Shown here in pieces: positions 44,689 through 55,146 of a stretch of DNA of 64,000 nucleotides. The notes under the pieces were generated by a model. That model was not told the origin of the DNA and did no database searches. It saw only the letters and a list, made by a program, of their open reading frames with translations. The stretch covers positions 9,554,341-9,618,340 of the forward strand of contig NC_045144.1 in the NCBI RefSeq assembly GCF_008831285.2, given 5' to 3'. A program made the translations under genes and the position numbers. Numbering within the stretch: the first letter of the stretch is position 1; each line of letters begins with the position of its first letter. Source of the stretch: Nymphaea colorata. Lineage: Eukaryota; Streptophyta; Magnoliopsida; Nymphaeales; Nymphaeaceae.

Positions 44689-44807
44689 GGGTGCGATCAT
44701 ACCAGCACTAACGCACCAGATCCCATCAGAACTCCGAATTTAAGCATGCTTGGGTGAGAGTAGTACTGGGATGGGTGACCTCCTGGGAAGTCCTCGTGTT
44801 GCATCCC
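44689..44807 (+). rRNA. 5S rRNA, copy 48 (edge type)
   Basis: 119 nt; CACCAGATC, A box AATTTAAGCATGC and GGGTGAGAG. Confidence 0.94.
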
Positions 44808-45137
44808 CTTTTTGCCCGGCTCCGCTTTCCCTTCCCGTCTTTTGCCGCCCACACGCTCACGAACCGGCGCGGCGTCCTCATCGCGCTCCTCGGCTCGGCC
44901 ACCACGTGGGCCGCCGCCCACGACGGAGGATGTCCATGCGAGGGCCCGCGCTGCGCAGCATGCTCCCGGCGCCCACGCCCGACGGTGGGCAAATGGGTAA
45001 TGAGAAGATAGTTTTTTTTTTCTTTTTTTCTTTTTCCCCCCTATTTTTCGTATTCTTCCGCGGCGAGCGGGAGGGCCTTGCTGCGTGTTTCGACGAGCCG
45101 CGTTGTGCATAGGTGAATTGTCTTCGCACCTCCTAGT

Positions 45138-45255
45138 GGGTGCGATCATACCAGCACTAACGCACCGGATCCCATCAGAACTCTGAAGTTAAGCGTGCTT
45201 GGGCGAGAATGGTACTGGATGGGTGACCTCCAAGGAAGTCCTCGTGTTGCATCCA
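45138..45255 (+). rRNA. 5S rRNA, copy 49 (edge type)
   Basis: 118 nt; GAGAATGGTACTGGATGGG, CTCCAAGG and a CATCCA end. Confidence 0.92.
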
Positions 45256-45583
45256 CTTTTTGCATGGCTTCACTTTTCCTTCCCATCTTTTGCCGCCCTC
45301 CCACCCACGAACCGCCGCGGCGTGCTCATCGCGCTCCTCGGCTCCGCCACCACGTGGGCCGCCCCCCACGACGGAGGAGGTCCAGGCGAGGGCCCGCGCA
45401 GCGCAGCATGCTCTCGTCGCCCACGCTCGACGGGAGGCAAATCGGTAATGAAAAGATTTTTTTTTTCTTTTTTTCTTTTTCCCCCCCTTCTCTTCGTATT
45501 CTTCCGCAGCGAGCGGGAGGGCCTTGCTGCGTGTTTCGATGGGCCGCGTTGCGCATAAGTGAATTGTCTTCGCACCTCCTAGC

Positions 45584-45703
45584 GGGTGCGATCATACCAG
45601 CACTAACGCACCAGATCCCATTAAAAACTACTAAGTTAAGCATGCTTGTGCGAGAGTAGTACTGGGATGGGTGACCTCCTGGGAAGTCCTCGTGTTGCAT
45701 CCC
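45584..45703 (+). rRNA. 5S rRNA, copy 50 (edge type)
   Basis: 120 nt with a one-base gain near CATTAAAAACTACTAAG; A box TAAGCATGC. Confidence 0.92.
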
Positions 45704-46019
45704 CTTTTTGCCCGGCTTATCTTTCCCTTCCCGTCTTTTGCCCCTCCCGCGCACGAACCGCCGCGGTGTGCTCATCGCGCTCCTCGGCTCGGCCACCACG
45801 TGGGCCGCCCCTTGCGACAGAGGAGTTCCAGACAAGGGCCCGCGCAACGCAGCATGCTCCCGTCGCCCACGCTCGACGGGGGGCAAATCGGTAATGAGAA
45901 GATATTATTTTTTCTTTTTTTCTTTTTCCCCCCTTCTTTTCGTATTCTTCTGCGACGAGCGGGAGGGTCTTTCGACGGGCTGCGTTGCGCATAAGTGAAT
46001 TGTCCTCGCACCTTCTAGC

Positions 46020-46091
46020 GGGTGTGATCATACCAGCACTAACGCACCAGATCCCATCAGAACTCCGAAGTTAAGCGTGCCTGGGCGAGAG
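46020..46091 (+). pseudogene. 3'-truncated 5S fused to T tract
   Basis: Starts GGGTGTGATC and ends CTGGGCGAGAG at the T run; 198 bp before the next gene. Confidence 0.92.
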
Positions 46092-46217
46092 TTTTTTTTT
46101 CTTTTTTTCTTCCGCCCCCCCTTCTTTTCGTATTCTACCGCGGTGAGCGGGAGGGCCTTGCTGCGTGTTTCGACGGGCCGCGTTGTGCATAAGTGAATTG
46201 TCTTCGCACCTCTTAGC

Positions 46218-46335
46218 GGGTGCGATCATACGAGCACTAAAGCATCGGATCCCATTAGAACTCCGAATTAAGCGTGCTTGGGCGAGAGTAGTACCAGGAT
46301 GGGTGACCTCCTGGGAAGTCCTCGTGTTGCATCCC
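46218..46335 (+). rRNA. 5S rRNA, copy 51 (edge type)
   Basis: 118 nt; one base lost in CCGAATTAAGCG, ACGAGCAC and GTACCAGG. Its spacer is strongly shortened. Confidence 0.92.
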
Positions 46336-46581
46336 CTTTTTTCCCTGCTCTGCTTGCCCACAGGTGCGGCGTCCTCATCGCGCTCCTTGGCTCGACCACC
46401 ACGTGGGCCACCCCCCGCGAAGGAAGAGGTCCAGGCGACGGGGGGCAAATCGGTAATGAGAAGATATTTTTTTTCTTTTTTTCTTTTTCCCCCCCTTCTT
46501 TTCGTATTCTTCCGCAGCAAGCGGGAGGGTGTTTCGACGGGCCGCGTTGCGCATAAGTGAATTGTTTTCGCACCTCCTAGC

Positions 46582-46653
46582 GGGTGCGATCATACCAGCA
46601 CTAACGCACCAGATCCCATCAGAACTCCGAAGTTAAGCGTGCTTGGGCGAGAG
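46582..46653 (+). pseudogene. 3'-truncated 5S fused to T tract
   Basis: Same junction class; otherwise consensus-like in its 72 nt; 205 bp before the next unit. Confidence 0.92.
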
Positions 46654-46786
46654 TTTTTGTTTTCTTTTTTTTCTTCCCCCCCCCCCCCCCTTCTTTTTGT
46701 ATTCTTCCGCGGCGAGCGGGAGGGCCTTGCTGCGTGTTTCGACGGGCCGCGTTGCGCATAAGTGAATTGTCTTCGCACCTCCTAGC

Positions 46787-46867
46787 GGGTGCGATCATAC
46801 CAGCACTAACGCACCGGATCCCATCAGAACTCCGAAGTTAAGCGTGTTTGGGCGAGAGTAGTACTGG
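46787..46867 (+). pseudogene. 81-nt 5S fused to an inverted spacer piece
   Basis: Ends AGTAGTACTGG, followed by ACACGCAACAAGGCCCTC, the reverse complement of the spacer's GAGGGCCTTGTTGCGTGT, then the GGGGGCAAATCGG block in normal sense. Confidence 0.9.
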
Positions 46868-47030
46868 ACACGCAACAAGGCCCTCTCGGTCATTTGGGGG
46901 CAAATCGGTAATCAGAAGATAGTTTTCTTTTTCTTTTTTCTTTTTCCCCCCTTCTTTTCGTATTCTTCCGCGGTGAATAGGAGGGCATTGCCGCGTTGCG
47001 CATAAGTGAATTGTCTTCGCACCTCCTAGC

Positions 47031-47149
47031 GGGTGCGATCATACCAGCACTAACGCACCGCATCCCATCAGATCTCCGAAGTTAAGCCTACTTGGGCAAG
47101 AGTAGTACTGGAATGGGTGACCTCCTGGGAAGTCCTCGTGTTGCATCCC
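47031..47149 (+). rRNA. 5S rRNA, copy 52 (edge type)
   Basis: 119 nt; CGCATCCC, AGATCTCC, A box GTTAAGCCTAC and GGGCAAGAG. Confidence 0.93.
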
Positions 47150-47466
47150 CTTTTTGCCCGGCTCAGCTTTCCCTTCCCGTCTTTTGCCCCCCTCCCGCGC
47201 ACGAACCGTCGCGGCGTGCTCATCGCGCTCCTCAGCTCGACCACCACGTGGGCCGCCCCGTGCGACGGAGGAGGTCCAGGCGAGGGCCCACGCAGCGCAG
47301 CATGCTCCCGTCGCCCACGCTCGACGAGGGGCAAATCGGTAATGAGAAGATATTTTTTTTCTTTTTTTCTTCCCCCCCCCTTCTTTTCGTATTCTTCCGC
47401 GGCGAGCGGGAGGGTGTTTCGATGGGCCGCGTTGCGCTTAAGTGAATTGTCTTCGCACCTGCTAGC

Positions 47467-47536
47467 GGGTGCGATCATACCAGCACTAACGCACCAGATC
47501 CCGTCAGAACTGCGAAGTTAAGCGTGCTTGGGTGAG
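47467..47536 (+). pseudogene. 3'-truncated 5S fused to T tract
   Basis: About 70 nt, ending CTTGGGTGAG before a long T run; 197 bp before the next gene. Confidence 0.9.
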
Positions 47537-47663
47537 TTTTTTTTTTCTTTTTTTCTTTTTTCCCCCCTTCTTTTCGTATTCTTATGCGGCGAGCGGGAGG
47601 GCCTTGCTGCGTGTTTCGACGGGCCGCGTTGCGTAGAAGTGAATTGTCTTCGCACCTCCTAGT

Positions 47664-47782
47664 GGGTGCGATCATACCAGCACTAACGCACCGGATCCCA
47701 TCAGAACTCCGAAGTTAAGTGTGCTTGGGCGAGAGTAGTACTGGGATGGGTGACCTCCTGGGAAGTCCTCGTGTTGCATCCC
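47664..47782 (+). rRNA. 5S rRNA, copy 53 (edge type)
   Basis: 119 nt, close to consensus with GTTAAGTGTGC; one of the better-kept edge genes. Confidence 0.95.
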
Positions 47783-48104
47783 CATTTTGCCCGGCTCCGC
47801 TTTCCCTTCCCGTCTTTTGCCACGCTCCCGCGCATGAACCAGCGCTGCATCCTCATCGTGCTCCTCGGCTCGACCACTACGTCGGCCGCACCCCGCCACG
47901 GAGGAGGTCCAGGCGAGGGCCCGCGCAGCGCATCGTGCTCTCGTCGCCCACGCTAGACGGGGGGCAAATCGGTAATGAGAATATAGCTTTTTTTTCTTTC
48001 CCCCCCCCTTCTTTTCGTATTCTTCCGCGGTGAGCGGGAGGGCCTTGCTGCGTGTTTCGACGGGCCGCGTTGCGCATAAGTGAATTGTCTTTGCACCTCC
48101 TAGC

Positions 48105-48185
48105 GGGTGCGATCATACCAGCACTGATGCACCGGATCCCATCAGAACTCCGAAGTTAAGCGTGCTTGGGCGAGAGTAGTACTGG
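48105..48185 (+). pseudogene. 81-nt 5S fused to an inverted spacer piece
   Basis: Same class as 46787: ACTGG, then ACATGCAACAAGGCCCTCCC in inverse sense, then GGGGGGCAAATCG. Confidence 0.9.
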
Positions 48186-48232
48186 ACATGCAACAAGGCC
48201 CTCCCGCTCGTCGGGGGGCAAATCGATAATCA

Positions 48233-48253
48233 GAAGTCCTTGTGTTGCATCCC
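48233..48253 (+). pseudogene. 21-nt 5S 3'-end fragment fused to spacer
   Basis: The spacer word AATCAGAAG continues as TCCTTGTGTTGCATCCC of the gene end. The junction shares GAAG. Confidence 0.8.
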
Positions 48254-48569
48254 CTTTTTGCCTGGCTCCGCTTTCCCTTCCCGTCTTTTGCCCCCTCCCG
48301 CGCAAGAATCGCCGTGGCGTGCTCATCGCGCTCCTCGGCACAGCCACCACGTGGGACGCCCCCCACGACGGAGGAGGTCCAGGCGAGGGCCCGCGCAGCG
48401 CAGCATGCTCCCGTCGCCCACGCTCGACGGGGGGCAAATCGGTAATGAGAAGATGTTTTTTCTTCTTTTTTTCTTCCCCCCCCTTCTTTTCGTATTCTTC
48501 CGCAGCGAGCGGGAGGGTGTTTCGACGGGCCGCGTTGCGCATAAGTGAATTGTCTTCGCACCTCCTAGT

Positions 48570-48688
48570 GGGTGCGATCATACCAGCACTAACGCACCGG
48601 ATCCCATCAGAACTACGAAGTTAAGCGTGGTTGGGCGAGAGTAGTACTGGGATGGGTGACCTGCTGGGAAGTCCTCGTGTTGCATCCC
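48570..48688 (+). rRNA. 5S rRNA, copy 54 (edge type)
   Basis: 119 nt; AACTACGAAG, GCGTGGTTGG and GACCTGCTGG. Confidence 0.93.
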
Positions 48689-48971
48689 CTTTATGCCCGG
48701 CTCTGCTTTCCCTTCTCGTCTTTTGCCGCCCACACGCTCACGAACCGGCGCGACGTGCTCATCGCGCTCCTCGGCTCGGCCACCACGTGAGCCGTCGCCC
48801 GCGACGGAGGAGGTCCAGGCGAGGGCCCGCGCAGCGCAGCATGCTCTGGCGCCCACGCTCAACGGGGGCAAATCGGTAATGAGAAGATAGTTTTTTTTTC
48901 TCTTTCCCCCCCCCCTTCTTTTCGTATTCTTCCGCGGTGAGCATAAGTGAATTGTCTTCGCACCTCCTAGC

Positions 48972-49052
48972 GGGTGCGATCAAAGCAGCACTAACGCACC
49001 GGATCCCATCAGAACTCCGAAGTTAAGCGTGCTTGGGCGAGAGTAGTGCTGG
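48972..49052 (+). pseudogene. 81-nt 5S fused to an inverted spacer piece
   Basis: Third member: ...GTAGTGCTGG, then ACACGCAACAAGGCCCTC inverted. CAAAGCAGC in the 5' part. Confidence 0.9.
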
Positions 49053-49232
49053 ACACGCAACAAGGCCCTCCCGGTCATTGGGGGGCAAATCAGTAATCAG
49101 AAGATAGTTTTCTTTTTCTTTTTTTCTTTTCCCCCCCTTCTTTTCGTATTCTTCCGCGGCGAGCAGGGGGCATTGTTGTGTTTTTCGACGGGCCGCGTTG
49201 CGCATAAGTGAATTGTCTTCGCACCTCCTAGC

Positions 49233-49350
49233 GGGTGCGATCACACCATCACTAACGCACTGGATCTCATCAGCATTCCGAAGTTAAGCGTGCTTGGTTG
49301 AGAGTGGTACTGGGATGGTGACCTTCTGGGAAGTCCTCGTGTTGCATCCC
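49233..49350 (+). rRNA. 5S rRNA, copy 55 (right-most, diverged)
   Basis: 118 nt; CACACCATCAC, CAGCATTCC, GGTTGAGAGTGG and GGATGGTGACC (one base short in the C box). Last gene before the copia junction. Confidence 0.92.
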
Positions 49351-49592
49351 CTTTTTGCCTGGCTATGCTTTCCCTTCCCGTCTTTTGCCCCCCTCCCGCG
49401 CACGAACCGCCGCGGCGTGCTCATCGCGCTCCTCAGCTCGGCCACCACGTGGGCCGCCGCCCGCGACGACGGAGGTCCAGCCGAGGGCCCGCGCAGCGCA
49501 GCATGCTCCCGTTGCCCACGCTCGACGAGGCGCAAATCGGTAATCAGAAGATAGTTTTTTTTTCTTTTTTTTCTTTTCCCCCCCGATTTAGC

Positions 49593-49850
49593 CTAAGTCA
49601 TCTCAATAGTTGTTTGAACCACTGCATTATATTTAGATTCTGCACTTGACCTAGAAACTATATTTGGTTTCTTGCTTCTCCATGATATGAGGTTGCCTCC
49701 AACAATGACAATGAAGCTTGTGGTGGATTTTTTGTCGTCAACAAACTCTGCAGAGTCAATGTCACTGTGAGCAACAACCTGTAGAGACTCACCTTTCTTG
49801 AATAGGAAGCCTTTGCTTGGGGATGACTTTAGATATTTTAAAATCATCAA
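49593..49850 (-). mobile_element. Copia RNase H fragment at the array border
   Basis: Reads as the copia RNase H module: VVAHSDIDSAEFVDDKKSTT, then ISWRSKKPNIVSRSSAESKY. It is the first non-rDNA sequence right of the array. Confidence 0.9.
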
Positions 49851-51179
49851 TGCAACATCCTAGTGAACTTTTCTGGGCTTTTCTATAGACTAACTTAGCT
49901 TCCTAACAGCAAAGCTAGTGTCTTGTCTAATAATAGTGACATAAAGAAGTTTGCCAATGAGAGACCTGCAAGATCATGAATTCACTAGCTCTGATTGATT
50001 ATCATGAAGATGAAGACGTGGGTTCATAGGAAGATTAGCAAGCTTGGCGCCTAACATCCCTATATCCTACAGTAGGTTAAATAAATCTTTTCTATGAGAC
50101 AAAACTACACTTCCTTATTATGGGCAACCTCAATTCTAAGAAAATACCGCAAGTGACCAAGATCTTTCATGACAACATGCTTTTGAAAGAAAAACTCTGT
50201 AGCCATCTCTTGATCACAATCACCTGTTAAGATAATGTCATCAACATATACTACCAAAACAACCATACCATTGGAAGTCTTTTTGATAAATAGAAAATAT
50301 TTAAAAAGAGATCTTCCAAATCCACACTATGCAACAACTTCAGATAATTTGTGGAGCCATGCCTTGGGGCTCTGCTTGAATCTATAAATTGCATTTTTGA
50401 GACGTCAAACTTCCTACACCTCCTGTCGCTCGAACCTGGGGATTCCTACATATATACAGTCTCCTCAAGATCACCATAGAGGAAGACATTTTTCACATCC
50501 AACTAATACATAGTCCAATCAAAGTGTACCACAACAAAGAAAATGAGTTGAATAGTACCCAACATGACCACAATAGAGAAAGTCACAATAAAGTCAACTA
50601 GCCTTATATCTTTCTATGGATCCATCTGAATGGTACTTGACTATAAAGATCTATTTGGAACCAACAATACCACAAACTGAAAGAGGAACAACTAACTCTC
50701 GGGTGCCACATTGTAAGAGGGCTTTCATCCCATCCTGTATAGCTTGTTGTCATTTACATCCTATTGATGACTAGTCGGTATAGTTTGAACTGATATAGCA
50801 TGAAGAAATTATTGTAAGTTGTCACCAAAATGGTCAGTGAAAACAAATTGTGGAATAGGATGCATGATACACTGTCTTTTGCCTTTGTGCAGGGATATAG
50901 GCAGGTCCTGAGACGGATAAATGTCAGGTATACTCACTTTAGTGGAGCTCACACCCTGAGAAGACACTGATGTTCGATCATGAGAGAGATCATGTCGAAG
51001 TGTGTAGACCAATGGGGGGTCCTGAAACCGATTCACGGTTAGAGTAGAGGAAGGAAAATACTATAATGGGACTAGAAGAATAGGTAAAGGAATAGAAGAA
51101 AGCATCTCAGAGGACACAGAAGAGCACTAAAGTAGGGCTGATACTCAAAGAAAATGACATTTGCACTGATAATGCTCTT

Positions 51180-51860
51180 TGTGAGTTAACGGATCAGAGC
51201 ACTTATAACTTTTTTGGTTTTGATGATAGCCATTGAACGCACACTTAATGGCTTGAGTAGCAAGTTTATCATGTTTAGGTCCAAAAATGTGAACAAAACA
51301 AGTACAACCAAATACTTTAGGTGCAACGAAAATAAGAATTGATTAGAATAAATAAGTTTAATAGGGACTTTGTTGTCAATTGAAGATGACTGTAAACGGT
51401 TAGTCAATTGACAAGCCATGAGTATTGCATCGTCCTATAAGTATGCAGGTACATGATTGTGTAGCATTAGGGTAAAAGCAATAGTTAGAAGTTGTCAATG
51501 TTTTCTTTCGGCAACTCCATTCTATTGCAAGGTATGGAGACATGTAAATTGGGGAGATGTGCCATTTTTAGAACAAAGGGTCATTAAGATTGATGATTTG
51601 AACTCAAGAGCATTATCAATGTGAATATACTTGACCATAAAACCAAACTAAGTTTTTATTCAATCATCAGGTTTTTGATAGTACAAACAACTTCAAACCT
51701 TTCTTTTAAAAGAAATACCCAACTAACTCGAGAGTAATCATCGACAATGACTAGAAAATACCTAAATTTAGATCGGTTAGTAACCCTGCTAGGACCCCAT
51801 ACATCAACATGAAGAAGGTCAAACAACCTTTGACTCGATGAACTAAGACTCAAAAGAAAA
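51180..51860 (-). mobile_element. Copia integrase region fragment
   Basis: Contains FDLLHVDVWGPSRVTNRSKF and YFLVIVDDYSRVSWVFLLK, the start of the copia integrase core. Confidence 0.88.
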
Positions 51861-54381
51861 CTACCACGAGTATGCTTACCAAGTTAACATGCCTCACACT
51901 AAAATGACTTTGAGACTGAAAGATGAGCTAGGATGTAATGGGGCTTGGAGCCTCAAAGATGACTGAGCCTGAGATGCCATTGGAAGGATGTAGACTCTGA
52001 TGTAGAAGAGGTAGCAGCAAACCCCATAGGATTCGATAGGATGTAGACTCCCCCTTTTGATAGTCGTCATCAATCGTCTTCCCAGTTTGTAAGTCCTTAA
52101 ATGAGCATGAACCAGGTAAAAAAATAACTCGATAATGTAAATCAGTAGTCAAATATTTAATAGATAGCAAATGAGGTGAAAACTCGAGAGCATATGACAT
52201 GTGGAATGGTCATAGACTGAGAAAGCTTTACGTCTCCATGACCCAAAACAGGAAATATTCTACCATCATCAATTTTGACGTGACATGGCTGGGACAATCT
52301 ATGTAAGGAGGTGAAAGAACCAGGTCTACTACAGAACTATTTTGATGCATATGAGTCAATAATCCAAGAAATACCTAAATCAGGCATGGATGTACCCATA
52401 GAGAGAGCTCGATCAATCAAAACTGTGGAAACTAAAGCTTGTAAGGCTTTGTGTGCCAAAAATTGCTCATACTCAGATCTATCAATACTAATTGTAATTG
52501 TCGCTAGTACTAAGCAATAAGAGCCATCCATAGTAGGAGTGGCTACCTATGCCCCATAGGAGGTTGGGCAAGGCTCTGTCCCTGTTTAGTCATAGTACCC
52601 CTATCTAGTGCTACAGAGAATGGACGACCATGTTTGTCATAGAAACAATCTTTCAAGTGTCTTATGTTCCCACAATAGGTGCATTGGAACCTCTCGCTCA
52701 CCCTATGACTTGTACCTCTTCCTCTAGCATTGTAAGTGCTGCCCTAACCATGACCAACCCTCACAGCAAGAGCATAAGCAGAAGCCACACCAACTGGTTG
52801 GGATAAGCTAATAGCAAGCGAATAAATCTATTATATGCATTAGAGAGATCAGAGATTTCACTCCCAGTGAGCATCTAAGCATTGACAACTACATACTCAA
52901 GTGATAGACTAGCAAGAAACTTTGCAACTATGGTAGGTTCAAAGTGTGACTTATAATAAGATTTGCATGGGGGACACAAGATTTTCAACCTCTCATAGGT
53001 TGTTTTAATAGATGCAAAGTACTGTAATAGATCCTGATCTCTTTGTTGAAGATTGTGCAAATCCTCTTCAATTTGAAGAATTTTACTAACATTTTTGTCA
53101 TGTGAGTATGTCTGCCAAAGGAATTCCTACATCTCATTTGTAGTGATATAGTAGGCAATAGTGAGAGAAATTTGTGGTTGGATGTTGTTCATAATCTAAA
53201 ACATAACCATGTTGTTGTCCTCTTCTCATGTCATGCAATTCCCTGACTTAGCAATAAATTCATCTTCATCAATTATTTGACACTTTCGATGTTTTGTGGC
53301 ACACATCATAATGGATCTAGACCATAATTCATAGTTTTGTCCATCTAACTTGACTATAGACCCATAGGAGAAGGGATTGTCGGTTACTTTATATTCATTT
53401 CCACCATCTGGCTATTTTCAGCCGTAATGAAATATAGTAAGAAGCAATGTAAAGGGGAAAGATACCACCAAAAAAGTAAGAAGCAATGTAAATGAGAAAG
53501 ATACCACCAAAAAAATTGCAGTAGGTTGAACACACAAAAGAACACCCAACTTGTAATTAAGCAATCAGGCAATAGGCTAATCAGCATAACAGAAACCAGA
53601 TATATCACATGCAGCACCATTAACAACTTATAGATAAAGCCCCACGACAGACAAATCTCATTAGACCAGCAACAATATAGGGTACTAATTAACAAAATAA
53701 ATTAGAAAAACCAGTCAAAAAGTTATCAACGCATCACACATTGCATAGTTACATCACCAATGCCACAACCACATTCCACAAACATCATAAAACTGCTTCC
53801 TACTCCATGTTATTTACTTTCACATCAGGAGTCTAATCACGTCTCATCAGAAAAACAAAACGTGACTAGACTCCATGTGAGAGGGACAATCCCATACTTG
53901 TATTAAGAGGTCCGCTTACAAGTCTGATGTAGATACTCTCAAGACTGATTATGCCAACATCTTCTAAGTAAACTTTTGAGTATACTTCTTCAAGTTAGAC
54001 GTGAGCAAGAAGGCCATCAACTGTGCACAACTTTAACGACAGCCAAAAGAAAAATACTGATTTGTAGGTGTGGCATCTGCAACTTCAGAACTTCCAACAT
54101 GACATCAGTTTCAACACACGACTTCAAGGCTGTTCCATTGCCCGACTTCAACGACAATCCAAAAAACTCAGACTTGCATGCATGACATTGGCTTCCACCA
54201 CATGACTTCAAGAGGATATTGAGCTAGGGTTTTAAGAAACTCTAGTTTGGGCTAAAAGATACTCCCAAAAGAACTGGCCAAGCAAATCAGATAAAGTTTG
54301 TGAGAATAGAGAGAAAGGGAGTTGAGAAAAGCATTGATTGATTATGGAGATTCCCATCTGTTCACTGCTCTGATAGCATGT

Positions 54382-54413
54382 TAAAACGAGAGAGAGAGAG
54401 AGAGAGAGAGAGA
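54382..54413. repeat. (GA)n microsatellite within the copia LTR start
   Basis: TGTTAAAAC is followed by about 13 GA units. The TG marks the inner LTR boundary next to the primer-binding site. Confidence 0.85.
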
Positions 54414-54556
54414 ACATAATTCATTAGCTAACTCTAATTTAGGGGTCGGCAAGTCTCCTTGAGAACCACACAAAGATAAGAAATGACTAAAGAAGACTTT
54501 AATTTTCTAAAAATTAGAAAACTACCAAACTTGAACATAAGGTTTCTATTTTCAAC

Positions 54557-55139
54557 CTGTCACCTGAGTGCGGGGTGCGGGTGCGGGTGCGGGTGCCGGT
54601 GCGGCACATCTCAAAAAAATTAGGTGCGGCGGTGCGGTGAAGATATTTTATTAATATTAATATTATTATTATTATTATTATTAATTTTTCATAGAAATTG
54701 AATAACACAATTAAAATTATACATTTTATGATAGTGGGAAAAAATCAAAAAAGAAATGTTTGAAAAAAAAGGCAAACAGATCGTTTTATACGAAAGCCAC
54801 CATTCTTTAGTCATGTATCGTTTTTTTTTAAAGAGAAAAGAGAACATATAATATATCTATAGATGTCTTAAATTAGATTTAACCGCGACGGGTGAAAATG
54901 GTGGATTTGATTTTGTGGATTTTGGATTTGGTTTCATTTTGAAATCAGATCCAGATCCAAACCATACACGCAGATGAACTTGGTTTGGATTTGGTTTCGA
55001 CTCGGAACTAGATCCAACCCTCGGGTGCGGTTTGGGTGCGAGCTCATCATCGGGTGCTGATTGGGTGCGCACCTGGAGCGCACCCGCAACGCGTCGGGTG
55101 CAGGTGCGAGCTCAAAGGAAACGCACCCGGTGACATAGG
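54557..55139. mobile_element. hAT-like non-autonomous element rich in GGTGCG words (583 bp)
   Basis: Ends are inverted: left CTGTCACCTGAGTGCGG, right complement CCTATGTCACCGGGTGCG. It is flanked by TTTCAAC on both sides (54550-54556 and 55140-55146), with the eighth base mismatched. Both ends carry GGGTGCGGGTGCGG-type arrays; the middle has (ATT)n at 54651-54686. Probably inserted in the LTR of the adjacent copia relic. Confidence 0.65.
54651..54686. repeat. (ATT)n microsatellite
   Basis: ATTAATATTAATATTATTATT and onward, inside the hAT-like element. Confidence 0.85.
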
Positions 55140-55146
55140 TTTCAAC

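Larger units (their letters stand above)
21516..49585 (+). repeat. 5S ribosomal DNA tandem array
   Basis: About 28 kb of head-to-tail units, each a 119-nt 5S gene plus a spacer of about 310 bp. About 53 near-full-length genes and 18 fragments, all on the + strand. Spacer order: T run ending transcription, GC-rich block with CACGTG, GGGGCAAATCGGTAATCAGAAG block, T/C-rich tract, then the upstream promoter. The edges (21.5-28.9 and 41-49.6 kb) are diverged and rearranged; the centre is nearly uniform. True copy number may be higher because of the N gap. Confidence 0.97.
49580..54381 (-). mobile_element. Ty1/copia LTR retrotransposon relic, cut off at the 5S array
   Basis: Minus strand. From high to low coordinates: primer-binding site complement (about 54365-54380), gag-like region (about 53400-52800), preintegrase/integrase (about 52200-51180), RT with a YVDD-type box near 50225-50265, and RNase H (about 49850-49593) with SRSSAESKYNA. 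Broken many times. Its 3' end, polypurine tract and 3' LTR are absent: the sequence meets the last 5S spacer at about 49580-49586. Confidence 0.9.

Noticed and set aside
21550-49560. Dozens of open frames of 60-350 codons on both strands in the 5S array (for example 27891-28949 minus, 352 codons; 42261-43085 plus)
   Set aside because: They repeat with the rDNA unit, overlap in several frames, read through the 5S gene itself and vary with spacer indels. GC-rich spacer lacks stop codons by composition. Not genes.
21516-49585. CRISPR-like regular repeats
   Set aside because: Periodicity is that of 430-bp 5S rDNA units in a plant genome, with conserved rather than unique spacers.
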